A stretch of DNA of 19,129 bases from an uncultured Collinsella sp. (GCA_900552705.1 USAX01000022.1:1-19129), one strand, 5' to 3'. Counted from the first letter of the stretch, positions 7,670 to 14,978 are shown. Numbers and translations are program-made. The notes: a model not told the origin generated them from the sequence alone.

Positions 7670-8935
7670 CTAAGGCGCGAGTGTGTCAACGGGAGCAACG
7701 ATGATGCCATCGGGCGTTGTATGAACCGGCATGCCGAACCCAATGATGATGAGTTTTGCCACAGGCGGCTTCTCGCCACGCTCGACCAGCTTTCGCTCCA
7801 GCCGAAGCAGATTTGCAGATGCCTCGGGGATTTGAGGGCTTCCAAGCTTCACCTCCACGGCAATCCAAGTTCCATCGCGCCTGTGGATAACTGCGTCAAC
7901 CTCGAGATCGTCGGCATCGTGGTAATGGGACACCAACGAGTCATTTACGGCGGCGTAAACCTTGAGGTCATGCAGGACGAGGGAGTCGAAAAGCAACCCC
8001 AGTGTCTTCGGGTCAGATGCCAACGACTCCGGATTTGCTCCGAGCAGCGCAACGGCAAGCGAAGGATCGGCGAGATGCCTCTTCGCCCCCTGCCGCAGCT
8101 TCACCGGAGACCTGAGCGCTGGATGCCAAGCGGGGATATCGTCGATGATATTGATTCGTCTCAGGGCGTCCATGTATCTGGAGACCGAGTTCTTCGAAAC
8201 GCCGGTACCGATATCTTTGTCAATAGACTTTGAGCCAGCAAGCGTCGACTCATTCCGCGCTAGCGATGCCAAAAGAGACCTGACCTTGACCGGATCGCGC
8301 TTAACGCCATCAGTTCTAGAAACATCCGATTCGCATACGCCATCAACATAGGCAGCGGCTATTCGCATGGCATCGTCAGTCGTTTTACCCATCGCTTGAG
8401 GCCAGCCGCCACGACACAGCAAATCGGCAATGCCGGCGATGCCTGAGATTGACCCGACCGCCTGTTTGGCAGGGTGACCGGAAAGCAGCGCTCCGATCGA
8501 AACCGCGCCAGAGGAAACACCAAGCTCGAACAGCGTCATGGTATCCATTCGCAGCCTTGCTATTCGCCCAACGCCGCTATGCATCGGCTGCATCGAATCC
8601 CGAGGCGTTGCCGAACCCGTAAGAATAAACTGACCGGATTCTCCCCTCCTCGCGTCGCACTCGAAACGCACGGCATCCCACAGCTTCGGCTCTTCCTGCC
8701 ATTCATCGATGAGCCTGGGAGATAGCCCTGCTAATGCTTGCGCCGGATCGATCCGTGCCAGCTGGAGAGCGGAAAAATTTCCAGCCGGATCGGAAAGGGA
8801 CAAGGATGATTTAGCAAAACGACTAGCTGTAGTGGTCTTTCCGCACCACTTTGGACCCTGAATGAGGACCGCACCGAAGATATTGAGATTACGGCTGATT
8901 GCCTTATCGATGCATCTATCTACATACCTATCCAC
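7670..8935 (-). CDS. AAA ATPase with C-terminal DUF4143-type nuclease-like domain
   Basis: This 421-aa protein has the two-domain layout of the common AAA_14/DUF4143 family. Walker A is GPKWCGKTT (27-35). The Walker B-like RLIDEWQEEP has D77-E78, and the sensor LTGSATP is at 105-111. The middle (about 240-262) looks like a winged-helix segment. The C-terminal part holds a PD-(D/E)xK-like pattern, E345-D347 in LEVDAVIHRRDG followed by E361-K363 in IAVEVKLG. Family members are abundant and mostly unassigned. The start is GTG 8935 with AAGGAGG just upstream. The gene is visibly AT-richer than its neighbours and uses AGA, AGG and GTA early on. It lies between a complete hydrolase gene and a broken copy of that gene's 3' end, which suggests acquisition. 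It could be a toxin- or defence-related ATPase, but nothing in the sequence proves that. Confidence 0.88.
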   Translation of the reverse strand: MDRYVDRCIDKAISRNLNIFGAVLIQGPKWCGKTTTASRFAKSSLSLSDPAGNFSALQLARIDPAQALAGLSPRLIDEWQEEPKLWDAVRFECDARRGESGQFILTGSATPRDSMQPMHSGVGRIARLRMDTMTLFELGVSSGAVSIGALLSGHPAKQAVGSISGIAGIADLLCRGGWPQAMGKTTDDAMRIAAAYVDGVCESDVSRTDGVKRDPVKVRSLLASLARNESTLAGSKSIDKDIGTGVSKNSVSRYMDALRRINIIDDIPAWHPALRSPVKLRQGAKRHLADPSLAVALLGANPESLASDPKTLGLLFDSLVLHDLKVYAAVNDSLVSHYHDADDLEVDAVIHRRDGTWIAVEVKLGSPQIPEASANLLRLERKLVERGEKPPVAKLIIIGFGMPVHTTPDGIIVAPVDTLAP

Positions 8936-8981
8936 ACAGCCTCCTTCTTGACTTACCCATATTAGGTATTTTACCAGCTGC

Positions 8982-9073
8982 GTGGTGACGATTGACGGAA
9001 ATTTGTGGTGAGGATTGACGGCGAATTATGGTGACAATTGACGGAATTCTGTGGTGACAATTGACGGCGCTTC
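8982..9073. repeat. Four tandem 23-bp repeats
   Basis: Units begin at 8982, 9005, 9028 and 9051, exactly 23 bases apart. All share RTGGTGA(C/G)(G/A)ATTGACGG followed by six variable bases. They lie 47 bases upstream of the ATPase start, in its promoter region. The 23-bp period is about two helical turns, so they would present the same face of the DNA to a binding protein. There are no spacers, and 23 is not a multiple of three, so this is neither CRISPR nor a coding repeat. Confidence 0.85.
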
Positions 9074-9124
9074 GAAGCACGGAGCAATTTAACCGTCACA
9101 ACACCTATGGCGATGGGCGCTCGC

Positions 9125-9180
9125 CCCGCCCACGAGGCAGGACTGGTACAACAAGGTTGCAACCAGATGAACCGCATTTA
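9125..9180 (+). pseudogene. Broken copy of the 3' end of the wall hydrolase gene
   Basis: Bases 9125-9180 match 7462-7518 closely, including CCCGCCCACG, GGCAGGACTGGTACAACAAGGT and CCAGATGAACCGCATTTA. One base is missing near 9160-9163, so the hydrolase reading frame is lost (the copy reads ACC AGA TGA). The matching terminator follows. Nothing upstream of 9125 resembles the gene, so only the last ~18 codons survive. It has no start and cannot make a product. Confidence 0.85.
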
Positions 9181-9191
9181 AGCGCTACTGC

Positions 9192-9215
9192 AAAGGGCCT
9201 CAATCGGGGCCCTTT
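9192..9215 (+). terminator. Intrinsic terminator, copy of the one at 7539-7562
   Basis: AAAGGGCCTC (9192-9201) pairs with GGGGCCCTTT (9206-9215), including one T-G wobble, around an AATC loop. The tail is TTTTCTTA. The T-run is on the plus strand, in keeping with its origin as the end of the hydrolase copy. It may also shield the convergent kinase gene. Confidence 0.8.
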
Positions 9216-9235
9216 TCTTATAGCGGTACATTGCA

Positions 9236-10696
9236 TTAAGCGACTATGCCGGTTGCGTTGCCGACGGCAATACTCACGATCATGATGACGCACATAATTC
9301 CCAGCGCCTTAAGCCACAGCGTGACAAACTCACGGCCCCGATAACGATCAAGCACGGGAAAGCGACGCCGAAGCCTGCGGCGGTCGAGCATGCCAAACGA
9401 GATGAGCACCACCATGCCATCGACCATAAGAAAATACTCAAGGGCCAAAAACCACGTTGGATAACTGCGGTTGGCTCCCGTGGGCTGGAATACCGCAAAA
9501 TGGCTTCCGACCAGTAGCAGCAAGGTTGCCGCATAGATCATGCCGTTCCATATACGCCCAATGGGTTCCGGGATCCGTGAAAGCAGGCTCTTGCGGCGAG
9601 GAGTCACCGAAGAGACTTCCTTGGGCCGCCGCCCGAAAGACGGCGCCATTTGCGGAGCAGCCTGCGCCATTGAAGGCGCCGTCGTGCTATTCGAGCCAGG
9701 CTCAGGCAGACACAGCCCGTATGCCGCGCGCGCAGCGTGTCCGAGCGCCTCGGCACTTGCAAAGCGCTTGGCCGGATCGAGCGCCATCGCCATGCAAACC
9801 GCATCGGCAAGCGGAGTTGGCATACCGTGCGTCTCGCATTGCTCACGTATGTCCCGCCCCGGTTTGGGGTCAGTTCCCGTCAGGCAAAAGAACAGCAGTG
9901 CACCAAGCGCGTAAATATCGCTGCGAACGCTCGTCTGTCCAAACCCAAACTGCTCGGGTGGCGCATAGGGTCGCGTTCCAAACTTAACCGTGTCGGCATC
10001 GGCCCCGTCACGCCACACCCGCGCAATCCCCAAATCGATAATCACCAGCGACGAGAAGGTCATGCCAGCATCGGCCGCATACCTCACGCCCGATACGATG
10101 ATGTTCGAGGGTTTAAGGTCGCGGTGGATTACCGGTACCCCCGGCTCCCCCGCAGCTGCAAAACCAGCATGTAGCTCGCCTACCGCTTCACACAAAACGG
10201 GATACAGCCCGCGGACATAATCGGGCGTCGCCCCCAAGCGTCCCACCAACGCCTCGAGTGTCTCGCCTTCGACATACTCCATCACCACGTCGAGCTCGTC
10301 GCCCACACGGCGGCAATCGACGATTCGGGGCAGGTGCTCAAAACGACGACCGGCACGCTGGGCCGCAAACAGGCGCTCATATGCTCCGCCAATCTGCACC
10401 GAAGCATCGATGCGCTTGCGGACAAAGGGGCCGAGAGACCCGCCACCAGAGCCCTCAAAATAGACGAGTTCGGTCGTCTCGACATCCGAGAGCTTGAGCA
10501 CGCGCTCCACACGATAGCTGTCATCGCGGTCGAGCGACGCCAAATGCTCGACAAGCGAAGCAGTCAGCTCATCATCGGAATATGTTGGGCTCTGAGTATC
10601 CATAGCGTCCATCATAACGCAGGGCGCGGACACCCCATGTTGTCCGCACCCCGTTCGTTTGCATGGTTGTTCTGGTGACACAACCGGCTCAGCCAT
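9236..10696 (-). CDS. Membrane-tethered Ser/Thr protein kinase
   Basis: This protein of up to 486 aa has a Hanks-type kinase domain at about 60-325. K94 (GPFVRKRID) is the ATP lysine, the catalytic loop is HRDLKPSN (191-198), and the magnesium loop is DLG (221-223) instead of DFG. YAPPEQF (244-250) is the activation-segment end. A Ser/Pro-rich linker (about 330-375) leads to three predicted membrane helices near 383-403, 414-436 and 458-478. There is no external PASTA domain. ATG 10696 lies six bases after the stop of the HTH gene, so coupled translation is plausible. The first 27 residues look unlike kinase sequence, however, and ATG at 10615, 10612 or 10603 is possible. The HTH protein just upstream is the natural candidate substrate or regulator. 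Confidence 0.88.
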   Translation of the reverse strand: MAEPVVSPEQPCKRTGCGQHGVSAPCVMMDAMDTQSPTYSDDELTASLVEHLASLDRDDSYRVERVLKLSDVETTELVYFEGSGGGSLGPFVRKRIDASVQIGGAYERLFAAQRAGRRFEHLPRIVDCRRVGDELDVVMEYVEGETLEALVGRLGATPDYVRGLYPVLCEAVGELHAGFAAAGEPGVPVIHRDLKPSNIIVSGVRYAADAGMTFSSLVIIDLGIARVWRDGADADTVKFGTRPYAPPEQFGFGQTSVRSDIYALGALLFFCLTGTDPKPGRDIREQCETHGMPTPLADAVCMAMALDPAKRFASAEALGHAARAAYGLCLPEPGSNSTTAPSMAQAAPQMAPSFGRRPKEVSSVTPRRKSLLSRIPEPIGRIWNGMIYAATLLLLVGSHFAVFQPTGANRSYPTWFLALEYFLMVDGMVVLISFGMLDRRRLRRRFPVLDRYRGREFVTLWLKALGIMCVIMIVSIAVGNATGIVA

Positions 10697-10702
10697 CGGC
10701 CA

Positions 10703-11125
10703 CTAACTCACCGTTTCCTCGCCAAAGCGATACAGCTCTTCATTGACCTTTTGGAGGCTACAGCCACGGTCGATGCAAAAGATAATGATTGCATCGCGAC
10801 GGTCCTTGCAGTTGAGGACGCTCACTCCGGCAGCCGTCAGGGCGCGGTTGGTCTCTTTCATCGACAGCGCCATTGCAAAGGCAATCTGCAGAACCTTATT
10901 GCGGCTCGGATTGCGCGAACCGGTAAAGATCTGATAGCCAAAGGTCTCGTTGAGGTCGGCCATACGCACCACGCGCGAACGCTCGAGCCCCTTCTCTTGC
11001 AGCAACTGCTTTAAGTAATCCGAAAGCGACGGGGCGGCAAAGTCGTGTTCCTTGATATAGTCATCGATACTCGGCGCATCAAGAAGCTCGTTGAGCAACT
11101 CGTCCGTCAGCTTTTTATCGGGCAC
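10703..11125 (-). CDS. XRE-type helix-turn-helix protein
   Basis: This 140-aa protein has a helix-turn-helix at about 34-90. LSDYLKQLLQEKGLERSRVV is followed by ADLNETFGYQIFTGSRNPSR, the usual recognition-helix layout of XRE/Cro regulators. The rest (about 90-140) is a small helical tail with cysteines at 105, 117 and 122. The start is GTG 11125 with GGAGGTGAGG just upstream. The gene ends six bases before the kinase start. That spacing suggests that DNA binding or another function of this protein is tied to phosphorylation by the kinase. No DNA target can be assigned. An internal GTG or ATG start is unlikely because it would cut into the N-terminal helix. Confidence 0.75.
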   Translation of the reverse strand: MPDKKLTDELLNELLDAPSIDDYIKEHDFAAPSLSDYLKQLLQEKGLERSRVVRMADLNETFGYQIFTGSRNPSRNKVLQIAFAMALSMKETNRALTAAGVSVLNCKDRRDAIIIFCIDRGCSLQKVNEELYRFGEETVS

Positions 11126-11163
11126 GCGGCCTCACCTCCAAACGACCCAACGGCATCAACACG

Positions 11164-11709
11164 CTAAGCAAGCACCCAGCTAGCAGTCGCGGTCTTTTCG
11201 AGCATGTTGGCAAAATACAGGGCCTTCTTGATGTCGCCGTCAAAGTAGATATTGCCCGCAACGGAGCCGCCGGCGGCAAGGGTGCCGGACTGCAGCTCGT
11301 CAGAGCCTTCGCTGTAATAGCCCTGGTTCTGCTGGGCGCCGTTGGCGTCCTCGCCCTTCCAGTCGTAGACATTGTAATCCGCGCCCTCATCGCCATTGTT
11401 GACGTACGTGACGTGAATGCCCGTCATGGTCGAACCGTCATAATTTGTGAGACCGGGTTGGACGGAATCGACGACGACGGAAAGGCCAGCGGTCGTGGTC
11501 ACCGTCGTGCCAACAGCCAGGTCAGTCGTAGACTGCTCTTCCTTCTTCGCCTCTTCCTTCTTGTCGCCATCACCAGCGTCCTCGGTGACGGTCGCCTTAT
11601 CGCTACCACAACCGGCAAGAAGACCGGCAGCCCCCAAGGCGACGGTGGCGAATGCGCCCAGTGCAGCGCGACGGCTCAGCAGCACTTCGTTTTCGAGCTT
11701 ATTCATCAT
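11164..11709 (-). CDS. DUF4352-like lipoprotein
   Basis: This 181-aa exported lipoprotein has twin arginines at 13-14 (SRRAALGAF), a hydrophobic stretch and the lipobox LLAGC, with lipidated C34. An acidic/lysine-rich spacer (38-60) precedes a beta-rich domain from about 64 to the end. That domain resembles the Ig-like DUF4352 fold, with the pattern GTTVTTTAGLSVVVDSV and ITGIHVTYVNN-like strands. The twin-arginine start suggests Tat export. Starts at ATG 11709 and ATG 11706 are both possible, since AGGAAGG lies four or seven bases upstream. That ribosome binding site is inside a perfect inverted repeat. The function is unknown; such proteins are often surface ligand-binding or stress lipoproteins. 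It lies 38 bases upstream of the HTH-kinase pair, so it may be part of the signal-sensing unit. Confidence 0.78.
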   Translation of the reverse strand: MMNKLENEVLLSRRAALGAFATVALGAAGLLAGCGSDKATVTEDAGDGDKKEEAKKEEQSTTDLAVGTTVTTTAGLSVVVDSVQPGLTNYDGSTMTGIHVTYVNNGDEGADYNVYDWKGEDANGAQQNQGYYSEGSDELQSGTLAAGGSVAGNIYFDGDIKKALYFANMLEKTATASWVLA

Positions 11710-11711
11710 GC

Positions 11712-11765
11712 ATCCTTCCTACGATCCGGCTACCGCGCCGGCACACAGCACATCGTAGGAAGGAT
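11712..11765 (-). promoter_or_regulatory. Perfect inverted repeat that masks the lipoprotein RBS
   Basis: ATCCTTCCTACGAT (11712-11725) and ATCGTAGGAAGGAT (11752-11765) are exact 14-bp inverted copies 26 bases apart. In the lipoprotein mRNA the 3' arm contains the AGGAAGG ribosome binding site. The 5' arm would pair with it and block translation. The loop carries a smaller CCGGC/GCCGG hairpin. A protein-binding operator is the alternative. Confidence 0.6.
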
Positions 11766-11870
11766 TGAACTTGAATTCATTAGCTGAGAGCTAAAGATGC
11801 GATAAACGGCCAATGCAGTTATCAAAACGCCGAGCAAACGCACTTTGCACGACCGTCTGCTGGCAGCACA

Positions 11871-12191
11871 TCAACCCGCCGTGACGGATTCCCCGGTAAA
11901 GGTACTCACAAGCAACAGGATAAAGAAAACTAAATAGCTGATGCTCAATAGGTAGGCGACGACTAAAAAGATGGTCCATCCAACATTGGTCTTACCATCG
12001 GCACGACGTTGCTCGCGAGAACGGCACAGCCAGACCGTCACGCCAATGGCCACAATCAGCAGCACGAGCGCCGCCGCGGCCAACCCGGCAAGCGCAAACA
12101 TCACGCCAATGCTCACAGCAATAACCGGAAGCAGCAGCAAGCCACACCCGCATCCACCCGGACTATATACGGAAGACTGTCGGCGCTTCAT
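11871..12191 (-). CDS. Small membrane protein of unknown function
   Basis: This 106-aa protein has a basic N-terminus (MKRRQSS), a Gly/Cys patch (GGCGCG, 12-17), and hydrophobic helices at about 18-56 (one or two passes) and 72-96. A charged loop of arginines (RSREQRRADGK) lies between them. The start is ATG 12191, with GGAG five bases upstream and only two bases after the stop of the amidohydrolase. GTG 12197 is too close to that site. I do not recognise the family. Its tight spacing suggests it is translated with the amidohydrolase. Confidence 0.6.
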   Translation of the reverse strand: MKRRQSSVYSPGGCGCGLLLLPVIAVSIGVMFALAGLAAAALVLLIVAIGVTVWLCRSREQRRADGKTNVGWTIFLVVAYLLSISYLVFFILLLVSTFTGESVTAG

Positions 12192-12193
12192 CG

Positions 12194-12928
12194 TCACTCC
12201 AAGTTAAGCAGTCGTTTGTAGACATCGAGGCCTTTGAGTAGGATTTCCTCGTCAAAGAGCATGGTATCAGTGTGCAGAGCGCTTGTGGCATAGGCGGAGC
12301 AGCCATCGGCGTCGATCGGGTTTTCTTGCCCCTCTGGCACACCCGTGCCCAGCAAGAAGAACACGCCCGGCAGATAGCGCTGGTAAAAGGCGAAGTCCTC
12401 GGCAATCAGTAAAGGCTCATCCACGAGCTGCAACTCAGAAAAGGCAGGCGCGACATTGGCAAATAGCTCGGGGTCGTTATCGACCGGCGGATAGCCCTCG
12501 GCAAAATCGAGGTCATATGTGCAGCCCGTTGCGGCGCATGCCTCATCAAGCACGCGGCGCACGCCCTCACGAGCGCGGTCGAACATGTCGTCCGTAAACA
12601 CACGCAGGCTGCCGGCAACATGGGCCTCCCCCGCCACCGCGTTGCAAACGGTACCGGCCTGCAGCAGACCAAACTTGCCGATACAGGGCTCGTCGGTGCC
12701 CAGCTCGTCCATCAGCTCGCGCTCGGCAACCAAAAACTTCGCAGCCGCCAGCGCCGCATCGTGTGACTCCTCAACCGGCACACCATAGGTCTTGGCGATA
12801 TGAATGCTCGTCCCGTGAATATGCACATGCGTCTCGCTCGAACGCGCCAGCAGCGGACCGGGGCAGCTCGCCAACGTGCCGGCGGGCAAATCGGGCCATA
12901 CGTGGAAGCCGAAGATACGGTCGGCCCC
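12194..12928 (-). CDS. M20-family amidohydrolase, N-terminal part missing
   Basis: About 244 residues of a hippurate-hydrolase/IAA-amino-acid-hydrolase type M20 metallopeptidase remain. It begins at DRIFGFHVWPDLPAG, which in the family lies near the middle of the protein. The dimerisation domain and the end of the catalytic domain follow. IAEDFAFY is the Glu-Asp ligand region, and ALHTDTMLFDEE carries the last metal histidine. The first metal ligands and the real start are absent. The frame stays open to 13288, but its translation upstream of about 12,928 is Arg/Gly/Pro-rich and unlike the family. That stretch is the reverse strand of a different gene. The gene is therefore cut at the sequence join, and the fragment cannot be active alone. 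A small membrane protein follows two bases downstream. Confidence 0.85.
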   Translation of the reverse strand, partial: GADRIFGFHVWPDLPAGTLASCPGPLLARSSETHVHIHGTSIHIAKTYGVPVEESHDAALAAAKFLVAERELMDELGTDEPCIGKFGLLQAGTVCNAVAGEAHVAGSLRVFTDDMFDRAREGVRRVLDEACAATGCTYDLDFAEGYPPVDNDPELFANVAPAFSELQLVDEPLLIAEDFAFYQRYLPGVFFLLGTGVPEGQENPIDADGCSAYATSALHTDTMLFDEEILLKGLDVYKRLLNLE

Positions 12929-13060
12929 GGAGCGCCCGGGCACGCCGGCCCCCTCGCGGGGCCGAGCACGCCGCGGGGCCCCCGCCCCCCTGTTCCTCCC
13001 CGCCGCCCCGCTCCCGGTCCTCGCGGGGGTCCCCGCCCCCGCCACCACCGGCGGCGGACT
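12929..13060. other. Join between two unrelated sequences
   Basis: Two gene fragments on opposite strands meet here, and neither has its 5' end. A very GC-rich stretch lies at the join, including the hairpin GGCCCC-CTCGC-GGGGCC (12947-12963). No tRNA, att-like repeat, transposase or inverted terminal repeat is visible. Codon style and gene types differ on the two sides. The exact base cannot be fixed by eye. Confidence 0.6.
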
Positions 13061-13244
13061 CATCAGGCAGATCCTGTGGATCACCGTCACCGCCATACTC
13101 ACCCTCATCGCCGTCGCGACCGTCTGGACCATCGCGAGCCGATACCTGCCCATCCCCGAGCTCGAAACGCTCCTGCGAAACCTCGCCGGCCACCAGCCCC
13201 TCTTCCGGAGCCTGGACACGGCGGCACGCATACTACGATGGTGA
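12966..13244 (+). CDS. C-terminal fragment of a one-TM protein (5' truncated)
   Basis: The readable part ends at TGA 13242-13244. It starts in a Pro/Ala-rich region around the join. One membrane helix follows, LIRQILWITVTAILTLIAVA (about 13,059 on) plus TVWTIASRYL. A short soluble tail ends in RSLDTAARILRW. No start codon with a ribosome binding site exists on this side of the join, so the 5' end is missing. I cannot name the family. The layout (Pro-rich cytoplasmic part, single helix, short outer tail) resembles the other membrane proteins further right. It lies 58 bases before the HipA-like gene. Confidence 0.5.
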   Translation, partial: ARRGAPAPLFLPAAPLPVLAGVPAPATTGGGLIRQILWITVTAILTLIAVATVWTIASRYLPIPELETLLRNLAGHQPLFRSLDTAARILRW

Positions 13245-13302
13245 CGATGGGGAAACGGGATACGATGGAGTGACTGACACCGGAGCAAGGAGGGAAACGG
13301 AC

Positions 13303-14610
13303 GTGGAACGACGGATAATCATGTGTCGCCGACATCCGGTGCTGGCCTTCGACTACGATCCTTCATCGGGGAAGGCCGTCGGCAGCGGCCGTATACTGGA
13401 TTGTTCAAGGTTGCCTCTCGAGCTCATCTCCCACGGCAAACCCGCGATCTACGCGAAAAGCATCGATGCTTGGTGGAGAAGAAGGGCCATCCCACCCACT
13501 CGGGATGGGATACGCGGCATACTTGACTCGATGGGAATAAGATCGGCGGTGGAACTCCTCAACCGCTCGCATGGACTCAGCCTTTCCGACCAGTATTGGG
13601 TCAAGCCCGAATCATCCGACCTCGAATGGGATACCGTGAACTTCTTCACCAACCCGTTTGACGAGGAACTTGGACGAACCCTCCTGACTGCCCGTTCCTC
13701 CTCCCACAGGTTCAGCCTCAACGCGCCCGACGCATCCACCGGCGGCGACCTTCCGAAACGATGGACCATTGCGGGCGACGGCACCAGGATACTGATCAAA
13801 GCCGGACGTACCGGACAGGAACCGGTCAACGAACTCATCGCATCGGACCTTTGCTCCAGGCTCGGCATACCAGCAGTCAGATATAATCTCGGCGAATACG
13901 ACAACAGGCCAGTATCCACCTGTCCCGAAATGCTGACGGACACCGAGGAACTCGTATCCGCATGGCAGATTCTCGAATCGGTGAAGAGGGATAATCGCCT
14001 GAGCGCCAGGGACCAGTGGATCAGGGCGGCGCAACTGTTCGGCTGCGAAGGGGCGGCGGTGGTGCATGCGACCGACGATTGGCTACTCGTGGACTACCTC
14101 ATGCGAAACATCGACCGCCATTACAATAACTTCGGTCTCATCCGCGACGTGGAGACACTGCGGGTCCGGCCCGCGCCGTTGTTCGACACCGGAGCCTCTC
14201 TGTGGTGCGGAGAGCTCGCCATAGACAACCGCGACTACAAGGCCAAACCGTTCTACGCGACTTATAAGACGCCGACAGCCCGCCGACAGCTGCGCCTCAT
14301 ATCCGACTGGACCAGATATGACCTTGGCAAGCTCGATGGGTGGGAGGAACAGGTGGGACACCGCCTGTCAGTCACGGGACTCGTACCTGAAACGCGAATC
14401 ACGGCCATCGCGACCATGCTTTCCGCCCGTATCCGCGAAGTCCGCTCACTGGCGGAGTCCGCCGGCGATGACAGCAACCACAAAACGGTGGTCATGGGTG
14501 CCGAAACGGGAATAGGGACCGGCATGCTTCCGTGGCCATCACCCATGGAACAGGTGGAAACGGGGAATCTCCACTGGCAGTCCACGACAAGCGGCCCGAC
14601 ATCGTTCTAG
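13303..14610 (+). CDS. HipA-like kinase
   Basis: This 435-aa protein has a HipA-type Ser/Thr kinase core at about 160-300. K166 in ILIKAGRTGQEP is the ATP lysine, MRNIDRHYNNFG (267-278) is the catalytic loop with D271 and N276, and PLFDTGASL supplies metal ligand D295. An N-terminal segment before it carries the phrase SHGLSLSDQYWVKPE (89-103), common to a long-N-terminus group of HipA-like proteins in Gram-positive bacteria. The start is GTG 13303, with AAGGAGGG upstream at 13287-13294. The frame upstream crosses the join and is not genic. Classical HipA phosphorylates glutamyl-tRNA synthetase and is held by HipB. Here no HTH antitoxin gene precedes it. Members of this group may have other substrates. 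Confidence 0.85.
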   Translation: MERRIIMCRRHPVLAFDYDPSSGKAVGSGRILDCSRLPLELISHGKPAIYAKSIDAWWRRRAIPPTRDGIRGILDSMGIRSAVELLNRSHGLSLSDQYWVKPESSDLEWDTVNFFTNPFDEELGRTLLTARSSSHRFSLNAPDASTGGDLPKRWTIAGDGTRILIKAGRTGQEPVNELIASDLCSRLGIPAVRYNLGEYDNRPVSTCPEMLTDTEELVSAWQILESVKRDNRLSARDQWIRAAQLFGCEGAAVVHATDDWLLVDYLMRNIDRHYNNFGLIRDVETLRVRPAPLFDTGASLWCGELAIDNRDYKAKPFYATYKTPTARRQLRLISDWTRYDLGKLDGWEEQVGHRLSVTGLVPETRITAIATMLSARIREVRSLAESAGDDSNHKTVVMGAETGIGTGMLPWPSPMEQVETGNLHWQSTTSGPTSF

Positions 14611-14978
14611 AACAACGGGTCCATGCCCTCGCCGGGGATACTGCGGCGTTTCGAGGCGCGGCGGGCAATCACCACCCACCTGCCATCACGGTTCTGCGCC
14701 TGGGCGTCCCACAACCCGTCCTCGAAACCGCGACGCTCGCCATGCCGAATCTTCCAGGCCGCGGCCCACGCCGCACGTCGGTTCGCCGACTCCGCCACCA
14801 CATGCCAGCCCGGATGGGCTTTCAGCCATGACGCCAGACCGGGCCCATTGCGCTTCACCGTGCCGATCGGCCGCGCGTCCTCGACCACGGCGTCCAGTCC
14901 CTCGCCGCGGCAACGCTCGAGAAACCCTTCCGCAGCCGTCGCATCATCGAACATGACCCTTATCACCGTCTTCGCCAT
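14607..14978 (-). CDS. Hypothetical protein, 123 aa
   Basis: This is a soluble, basic protein beginning MAKTVIRVMFDDATAAEGFL, with no signal or membrane segment. The Trp-rich middle (WLKAHPGWHVVAES, 51-64; AAWAAAWKIRHG, 69-80) is followed by a basic end, RRASKRRSIPGEGMDPLF. The start is taken at ATG 14978; it has no clear ribosome binding site. An in-frame TTG at 15014 is an alternative. The gene converges on the HipA-like gene, and both stops lie in one palindrome TTCTAGAA, overlapping by four bases. I recognise no family. The beta-alpha pattern of the first 40 residues is compatible with a small nucleic-acid or peptide-binding fold, but that is only an impression. Confidence 0.6.
   Translation of the reverse strand: MAKTVIRVMFDDATAAEGFLERCRGEGLDAVVEDARPIGTVKRNGPGLASWLKAHPGWHVVAESANRRAAWAAAWKIRHGERRGFEDGLWDAQAQNRDGRWVVIARRASKRRSIPGEGMDPLF

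Noticed and set aside
8982..9073. CRISPR array
   Set aside because: The repeats are directly adjacent with a 23-bp period and no unique spacers of normal length, and no cas genes are present.
12929..13288. Continuous M20 peptidase frame to 13288
   Set aside because: Family resemblance stops at GADRIFGFH; beyond it the frame is the reverse strand of a one-TM protein gene.
12763..13302. Upstream extension of the HipA-like protein to 615 residues
   Set aside because: The extra part crosses the join and is Ser/Pro/Arg-rich. AAGGAGGG with GTG 13303 is a clear start.
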